DNA of 17,775 nt. Origin: Ilumatobacteraceae bacterium. GTDB taxonomy: Bacteria > Actinomycetota > Acidimicrobiia > Acidimicrobiales > Ilumatobacteraceae. The notes below the pieces were generated by a model. It saw only the letters and a program-made list of their open reading frames with translations, did not search any database and had not been told where the DNA came from. Below, one piece after another: positions 14,061 through 17,775 of this stretch. The translations under genes were made by a program, and so were the position numbers. The stretch covers positions 1-17,775 of the forward strand of contig SKSP01000365.1 in the NCBI GenBank assembly GCA_007122945.1. The letters run 5' to 3'. Each line of letters opens with the position of its first letter. The stretch's first letter is position 1.

Positions 14061-15266
14061 ATGGAGTTCCGCCGGATCACGAATCTGCCGCCCTACGTGT
14101 TCACGATCATCAACAACTTGAAGATCGAGGCACGACGGGCAGGCAACGACGTGATCGACCTGGGCTTCGGCAACCCCGACATCCCCTCGCCGCAGATCGC
14201 TGTCGACAAGCTGGCCGAGGCCGCCCGCATGCCGCGCAACCACCGGTACTCGCTCAGCCGCGGGCTGCCCAAGCTCCGCGAGGCGATCGCCGGCTATTAC
14301 GAGCGCACGTGGGGGGTCGAGCTCGATCCCGAGCTCGAGATCACCAACACGATCGGGTCCAAGGAGGGCTTCAGCCACCTCATGTGGGTCCTGCTCGACA
14401 ACGACGACGCAGCGATCGTGCCGAGCCCGAGCTACCCGATCCACATCTACGGGCCCCTGTTCGCCGGGGCGGACCTCCGTCAGGTGCCGATGCGCGGCCT
14501 GACCCACCCCGAGGCGCGGGCCAACTTCGAGGAGGACTTCTTCGCCAGCCTCACGACCGCCTACGACATCGGCTGGCCCAAGCCGCGGGTGCTCGTCATC
14601 TCGTTCCCCCACAACCCGACGGGCGCCACCGTCGATCTGGCGTTCATGCAGCGCGTCGTCGATTTCTGTCGCGAGCGCGAGATGGTCGTCGTCCACGACT
14701 TCGCCTACGCTGACGTCGGCTTCGGCGGGGTGCAACCCCCGAGCATCCTGCAGGCCGAGGGGGCCAAGGAGTGCGCGGTCGAGCTGTACTCCATGACGAA
14801 GAGCTTCTCGATGGCCGGCTGGCGGTGCGCGTTCCTGCTCGGCAACGCCGAGGTCGTGCAGGCGCTCGTCAAGCTGAAGAGCTACCTCGACTACGGCATG
14901 TTCCAGCCCGTCCAGATCGCGGCGACCGTCACACTCAACGAGCAGGCCGACTTCCCCAAGGAGGTCTGTCGCACCTATGAGAGCCGGTGCGACACCCTGA
15001 TCGACGGGCTGTCGCGGATCGGCTGGGAGGTGCCCAAGCCCGGTGGCTCGATGTTCGTGTGGGCGCCGATCCCCGAGCCCTACGCCGACCTCGACTCGGT
15101 CGAGTTCTGCTCGTTGATGGTGCGCGACTGCGACGTCGCGTTGTCGCCCGGGCTCGGGTTCGGGCCGGGTGGCGAGGGGTACGTGCGGTTCGCCCTCATC
15201 GAGAACGAGAAGCGCATCCAGCAGGGCGTCCGCAACCTGCGGCGAGGCCTCACCAAGTTGGGCTGA
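14061..15266 (+). CDS. alaC: AlaC-like class I/II aminotransferase (alanine transaminase)
   Basis: A 401-residue PLP enzyme of fold type I. The N-terminus RRITNLPPYVFTIINNLKI, then GFGNPDIPSP, YSLSRGLPKLREAI, NTIGSKEGFSHLMW and PSPSYPIHIYGPLFAGA follow E. coli AlaC (from memory) closely. The PLP-binding lysine is K247 in SMTKSFSMAGWR, with FPHNPTGATV and HDFAYAD providing the cofactor Asn and Asp/Tyr. It most likely interconverts pyruvate and glutamate with alanine and 2-oxoglutarate; related LL-diaminopimelate or methionine aminotransferases are less likely. A 16-bp palindrome follows its stop, and the ACT-domain gene begins 79 nt downstream on the same strand. The divergent ppa start region is shared. 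Confidence 0.92.
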   Translation: MEFRRITNLPPYVFTIINNLKIEARRAGNDVIDLGFGNPDIPSPQIAVDKLAEAARMPRNHRYSLSRGLPKLREAIAGYYERTWGVELDPELEITNTIGSKEGFSHLMWVLLDNDDAAIVPSPSYPIHIYGPLFAGADLRQVPMRGLTHPEARANFEEDFFASLTTAYDIGWPKPRVLVISFPHNPTGATVDLAFMQRVVDFCREREMVVVHDFAYADVGFGGVQPPSILQAEGAKECAVELYSMTKSFSMAGWRCAFLLGNAEVVQALVKLKSYLDYGMFQPVQIAATVTLNEQADFPKEVCRTYESRCDTLIDGLSRIGWEVPKPGGSMFVWAPIPEPYADLDSVEFCSLMVRDCDVALSPGLGFGPGGEGYVRFALIENEKRIQQGVRNLRRGLTKLG

Positions 15267-15269
15267 CCG

Positions 15270-15285
15270 GCCCGGTCGACCGGGC
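15270..15285. terminator. 16-bp perfect palindrome after alaC
   Basis: GCCCGGTCGACCGGGC begins 4 nt after the aminotransferase stop. It can form a 6-bp GC stem with a TCGA loop. There is no T-run. It may be an attenuating hairpin before the ACT gene or an operator. Confidence 0.4.
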
Positions 15286-15332
15286 GATCCCGGACGAAAC
15301 ACTCCCGTCATCGTGCCGACACGGACCGTCGG

Positions 15333-15338
15333 TAGCGT
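15333..15338 (+). promoter_or_regulatory. Leaderless-type -10 element of the ACT gene
   Basis: TAGCGT ends 7 nt before GTG 15346, exactly as for the alaC-like gene. It implies the ACT gene has its own transcript. Confidence 0.55.
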
Positions 15339-15345
15339 GCCGCGC

Positions 15346-15969
15346 GTGCTGGTCGTCGTGCGGGTCTGGCTCCCGGACCGGCCGGGCGCGCTCGGCCAGG
15401 TGGCGAGCCGGATCGGCGCGGTGCGAGGCGACGTGCTCGGGATCGAGATCCTCGAGGTCGGAGGTGGGCGGGTGATCGACGAGCTGGTCGTCAGCATCGA
15501 CCACCTCGATCTGGTGGAGCTGCTGATCACCGAGGTCGGCGCCGTGGACGGTGTGTCGGTCGAGCACGTCCGGCCGATCGAGGGTGACCGTGCCGATCCG
15601 GACCTCACCGCGCTGGCGGTCGGCGCCGAGCTCGCCGAGGCCGACCGGTCCGATCGACCCGGGGTGCTGTGCGACGGCCTCGAACGAGTCACCGACGCCA
15701 GCTGGGCCGTCGTGTTGCGCGACGGCGAGATCGTCGAGCAGCGCGGCGAGCCGCCCGACCTCGCCTGGCTCCGGGCGTTCCTCGCCGGGAGTCGCCACCT
15801 CGGCCCGGGCGCGACCGGCGACCAGGGCGCGCCGAGCGACATCGTGTGGACCCACCTCGCCCGGTCCGGACTGTCGGCCGCCACAGGTCGCCACGATCGC
15901 CCGGTGCACGAGCGCGAGCGCCAACGGGTCGCGTTGCTCGGTCGCCTCGCCGACACGCTCATCGACTGA
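15346..15969 (+). CDS. ACT-domain protein with an uncharacterised C-terminal domain
   Basis: A 207-residue cytoplasmic protein. Residues 1-75 form an ACT domain (VVRVWLPDRPGALGQVASRIGAVRGDVLGIEILEV, with the conserved DRPGAL turn), a fold that usually binds amino acids as allosteric ligands. Residues about 85-207 form a second domain that I do not recognise; DASWAVVLRDGEIVEQRGEP looks like a small alpha/beta, perhaps GAF-like, sensor core. No catalytic or DNA-binding motif is visible. I chose GTG 15346 because TAGCGT ends 7 nt before it and the ACT strand begins at once. Its neighbour is the alanine aminotransferase, so an amino-acid sensing role is plausible but not shown. The frame is open further upstream, but that part looks non-coding. 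Confidence 0.82.
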   Translation: MLVVVRVWLPDRPGALGQVASRIGAVRGDVLGIEILEVGGGRVIDELVVSIDHLDLVELLITEVGAVDGVSVEHVRPIEGDRADPDLTALAVGAELAEADRSDRPGVLCDGLERVTDASWAVVLRDGEIVEQRGEPPDLAWLRAFLAGSRHLGPGATGDQGAPSDIVWTHLARSGLSAATGRHDRPVHERERQRVALLGRLADTLID

Positions 15970-15983
15970 CCGCCCGGCATCGA

Positions 15984-16037
15984 CCGAACCGTCCGCGCCG
16001 ATCGACCGGATCGCGTCGATCGGCGCAGACGGTTCGG
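15984..16037. terminator. Long bidirectional hairpin between convergent genes
   Basis: Two arms pair over about 21 bp: ten pairs at 15996-16005 with 16016-16025, a 2x2 internal loop, then ten more at 15984-15993 with 16028-16037. The loop is 10 nt. It fills the 69-nt gap between the ACT gene stop and the glycerol kinase stop, so it probably ends both transcripts. It lacks a T-run on either strand. Confidence 0.75.
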
Positions 16038-16038
16038 G

Positions 16039-17535
16039 TCAGTCCGTCGCCGACCAGGCTCGAGTTCGGTCGACGGCTCGCCGCCACGTCGCGTGCAGCG
16101 TGTCGGCGAGGCCGCGGTCGGCCTGGGGCTCGAAGGTGGCCTCCAGCTGCCACTGCTCGGTGATCGCGTCGAGGTCGGGCCACACGCCCTCGGCCAGGCC
16201 CGCCAGGAATGCCGCCCCGAGGGCGGTCGTCTCCTGATCGACCGGGCGGCGCACCGTGACCCCGAGCTGATCGGCCTGGAACCGCAACATCACGTCCATC
16301 GCCGACGCGCCTCCGTCGACCCGGAGCTCCTGCAGCGGCGTACCGCTGTGCTCGACCATCGCGTCGACCACGTCGCGCACCTGGAATGCCATCGACTCGG
16401 CGACGGCTCGCGCCACGTGGGCGCGCGTGGTGCCGCGGGTGATGCCGAAGATCGCGCCGCGTGCGTACGGGTCCCACCACGGGGATCCGAGCCCGGTGAA
16501 CGCCGGGACGACCACGACGCCACCGCTGTCGTCGACCGACTCGGCGAGCGGGCCGGTCTCGGGCGCGGCGTCGATGATGCCGAGGCCGTCCCGGAGCCAC
16601 TGCACGGCCGCGCCCGTGACGAAGATCGACCCCTCGAGCGCGTAGTGGACGGTGCCGTCCGCGAGCTCCCACGCGATGGTGGTGAGCATGCCCTCGGTGG
16701 GTTCGGGACAGTCGGCACCGACGTTCATCAGCACGAAGCTGCCGGTTCCGTAGGTGTTCTTCGCCGTGCCGGGCTCGAAGCAGGCCTGTCCGAACAGGGC
16801 GGCCTGCTGGTCGCCCGCGACGCCGCTGACGGGGATCCCCGCCGGCACGCCGCACCGGTCAGACGTGACGCCGATCCGACCGCTCGAGGGTCGGACCTCG
16901 GGGAGCGCGCCGATCGGCACGCCGAGCACGTCGCACAGGTCCGGGTCCCAGCGGCGTTCGCGGATGTCGAACAGCAGGGTGCGGCTGGCGTTGGTGACGT
17001 CGGTGGCGAACACCTCGCCACCGGTCAGGTTCCAGATCAGCCAGGCGTCGACCGTGCCGAGCGCGAGGTCGTCGGAGACCTCGACGCCGCCGTGGCGCAG
17101 CATCCACTCGAACTTCGTCCCGCTGAAGTACGGATCGAGCACGAGACCGGTCCGATCGCGGACCATCGGGAGGTGGCCGGCGTCGGTGAGCTCCTGGCAG
17201 CGGTCGGCCGTGCGACGGTCCTGCCACACGATCGCCCGGTGCAGGGGACGGCCGGTCGAACGCGACCAGGCGACGACGGTCTCGCGCTGGTTCGTGATGC
17301 CGATCGCCGCGACGGCATCGGCGCCGAGCTGCTCGACGACCTCGTTGAGGGTGGCCTTTGCGGCCTCCCAGATCTCGTCGGCGTCGTGCTCGACGTGGCC
17401 CGGTTCGGGGTAGTACTGCGGGAACTCCCGGTACGCCGCGACGGGCTCGCGTCCGTCGCGGAACACCGCTCGGCTGCGCACCCCCGTGGTGCCGGCATCG
17501 ATCGCGATCACACAGGTCGGGTCGTCGTCGCTCAC
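16039..17535 (-). CDS. glpK: Glycerol kinase (GlpK)
   Basis: A 498-residue FGGY-family kinase that converts glycerol to sn-glycerol-3-phosphate with ATP. The N-terminal phosphate loop is IDAGTTGVRSRAVF (D13-T17 region; E. coli has DQGTT, so Gln is Ala here). The substrate region holds NQRET (82-86, with R84 and E85), WQDRRT, and the catalytic-Asp segment GDQQAALFG near 245. NTYGTGSF and the FGGY-type VDGGASAMDVMLRFQADQLG segment follow. Length is normal. The GTG start follows TACGGT at 8 nt on the minus strand. It is a lone gene: no glpF or glpD is in view, and the upstream 240 nt are repeats and non-coding DNA. Downstream it converges on the ACT gene through a long hairpin. Confidence 0.96.
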   Translation of the reverse strand: MSDDDPTCVIAIDAGTTGVRSRAVFRDGREPVAAYREFPQYYPEPGHVEHDADEIWEAAKATLNEVVEQLGADAVAAIGITNQRETVVAWSRSTGRPLHRAIVWQDRRTADRCQELTDAGHLPMVRDRTGLVLDPYFSGTKFEWMLRHGGVEVSDDLALGTVDAWLIWNLTGGEVFATDVTNASRTLLFDIRERRWDPDLCDVLGVPIGALPEVRPSSGRIGVTSDRCGVPAGIPVSGVAGDQQAALFGQACFEPGTAKNTYGTGSFVLMNVGADCPEPTEGMLTTIAWELADGTVHYALEGSIFVTGAAVQWLRDGLGIIDAAPETGPLAESVDDSGGVVVVPAFTGLGSPWWDPYARGAIFGITRGTTRAHVARAVAESMAFQVRDVVDAMVEHSGTPLQELRVDGGASAMDVMLRFQADQLGVTVRRPVDQETTALGAAFLAGLAEGVWPDLDAITEQWQLEATFEPQADRGLADTLHATWRRAVDRTRAWSATD

Positions 17536-17543
17536 GGGCGGTC

Positions 17544-17549
17544 ACCGTA
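17544..17549 (-). promoter_or_regulatory. Leaderless-type -10 element of glpK
   Basis: TACGGT on the minus strand ends 8 nt before GTG 17535. The -35 region, 17 bp further upstream, falls inside the 8-bp tandem repeat and shows no TTGACA-like box. Confidence 0.5.
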
Positions 17550-17555
17550 GCGAAC

Positions 17556-17595
17556 CCCCGTCGCCCCGTCGCCCCGTCGCTCCGTCACCCCGTCA
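17556..17595. repeat. Five 8-bp tandem repeats upstream of glpK
   Basis: CCCCGTCG three times (17556-17579), then CTCCGTCA and CCCCGTCA (17580-17595). The remaining sequence to 17635 is C-rich and low in complexity. No gene is supported in 17536-17775. Confidence 0.8.
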
Positions 17596-17635
17596 CCTCC
17601 CGTCCCGCCGCCCCACCCCACCCCGGTTCCCGGTC

Positions 17636-17682
17636 CGGATCTGCAGCTGAGTGACACAGAGTCGCTGGCTGCCGGCATGTGC
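17636..17682. repeat. 47-bp intergenic repeat, copy 1
   Basis: It matches 17729-17775 with four substitutions. Its core GTGACACAGAGTCGC (17651-17665) is an imperfect palindrome and it ends CTGCCGGCATGTGC. Confidence 0.85.
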
Positions 17683-17690
17683 GGCGCTGG

Positions 17691-17705
17691 GCGACTCTGT
17701 GTCGC
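17691..17705. repeat. Inverted core copy between the two 47-bp repeats
   Basis: GCGACTCTGTGTCGC is the reverse complement of the copy 1 core with one difference, flanked on the right by GCTGG-like bases as in the other copies. It lacks the CTGCCGGCATGTGC tail. Confidence 0.7.
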
Positions 17706-17728
17706 TGGGGTGCGGGTGGGGTGGGGTT

Positions 17729-17775
17729 CGGATGTGCAGCTGGGCGACTCAGAGTCGCTGGCTGCCGGCATGTGC
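17729..17775. repeat. 47-bp intergenic repeat, copy 2, reaching the window edge
   Basis: Its core GCGACTCAGAGTCGC (17744-17758) is a perfect odd palindrome with 7-bp arms around a central A. Copy 2 starts 93 bp after copy 1. The array may continue beyond the window. Confidence 0.85.

Noticed and set aside
13566..15980. Minus-strand open frame of about 800 residues across alaC and the ACT gene
   Set aside because: It is an antisense shadow of two well-supported genes plus part of ppa in another frame; no motif is recognisable.
17532..17771. Minus-strand 79-residue frame containing a repeated MPAASDS segment
   Set aside because: The peptide repeat only reflects the 47-bp DNA repeat; the rest is low-complexity Gly/Arg sequence with no start signal.
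17556..17775. CRISPR array
   Set aside because: Only two direct copies with diverged bases and one inverted core; the spacing sequence is not spacer-like and no cas genes are seen.

Overview
The window is high-GC DNA (roughly 70%, by eye), densely coded, with many GTG starts and 4-nt stop/start overlaps. A WhiB regulator, a PimB'-type mannosyltransferase, a TB16.3-like SRPBCC protein and a DnaQ/GIY-YIG fusion nuclease together point to Actinomycetota. My best guess is a deep-branching lineage such as Acidimicrobiia (Ilumatobacter-like); that placement is inference. I see no prophage, transposase, CRISPR array, rRNA or tRNA. The content is mainly core metabolism, and I did not find a clearly new multi-gene system. 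The most interesting signals are regulatory and repeat features.

Layout. 1-70: a strong hairpin that probably ends an upstream gene. 71-2010: a translationally coupled pair, a GlpC/HdrB-like Fe-S oxidoreductase and a DUF3501 protein. 2117-2356: a WhiB-family Fe-S regulator. 2384-4353: trpD and thrB, overlapping by 4 nt. 4324-6060 (minus): a DEDDh exonuclease fused to a UvrC-like GIY-YIG nuclease, whose 3' end overlaps thrB tail to tail. 6142-8237: a coiled-coil NYN-domain protein and a four-helix membrane protein. 8344-8556: a small protein with two CxxC pairs. 8585-10758: queG and a pimB'-like glycosyltransferase. 10793-12713: a membrane protein, an SRPBCC protein and a ROK glucokinase. 12758-14017 (minus): inorganic pyrophosphatase followed by a histidine phosphatase. 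14061-15969: an AlaC-like aminotransferase and an ACT-domain protein. 16039-17535 (minus): glycerol kinase. 17536-17775: a non-coding region with an 8-bp tandem repeat and a family of palindromic repeats.

How it works together. Amino-acid metabolism is represented by trpD, thrB, alaC and the ACT sensor. Carbon entry and phosphate metabolism are represented by glucokinase, glycerol kinase, pyrophosphatase and the histidine phosphatase. Cell-envelope work is represented by PimB' and perhaps the membrane proteins around it. The order trpD - DnaQ/GIY-YIG nuclease - pimB' - SRPBCC matches, as I remember it, the Rv2192c-Rv2185c block of Mycobacterium tuberculosis, so this looks like an ancient actinobacterial neighbourhood carrying insertions.

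The strongest cross-cutting observation is that 12 transcription-unit heads carry a TANNNT-like (or xANNNT) hexamer ending 6-8 nt before the start codon. This suggests widespread leaderless transcription and settles several start choices (for example queG, the ACT protein, pyrophosphatase and the fusion nuclease). The whiB gene differs: it has a purine-rich ribosome-binding site and a short leader.
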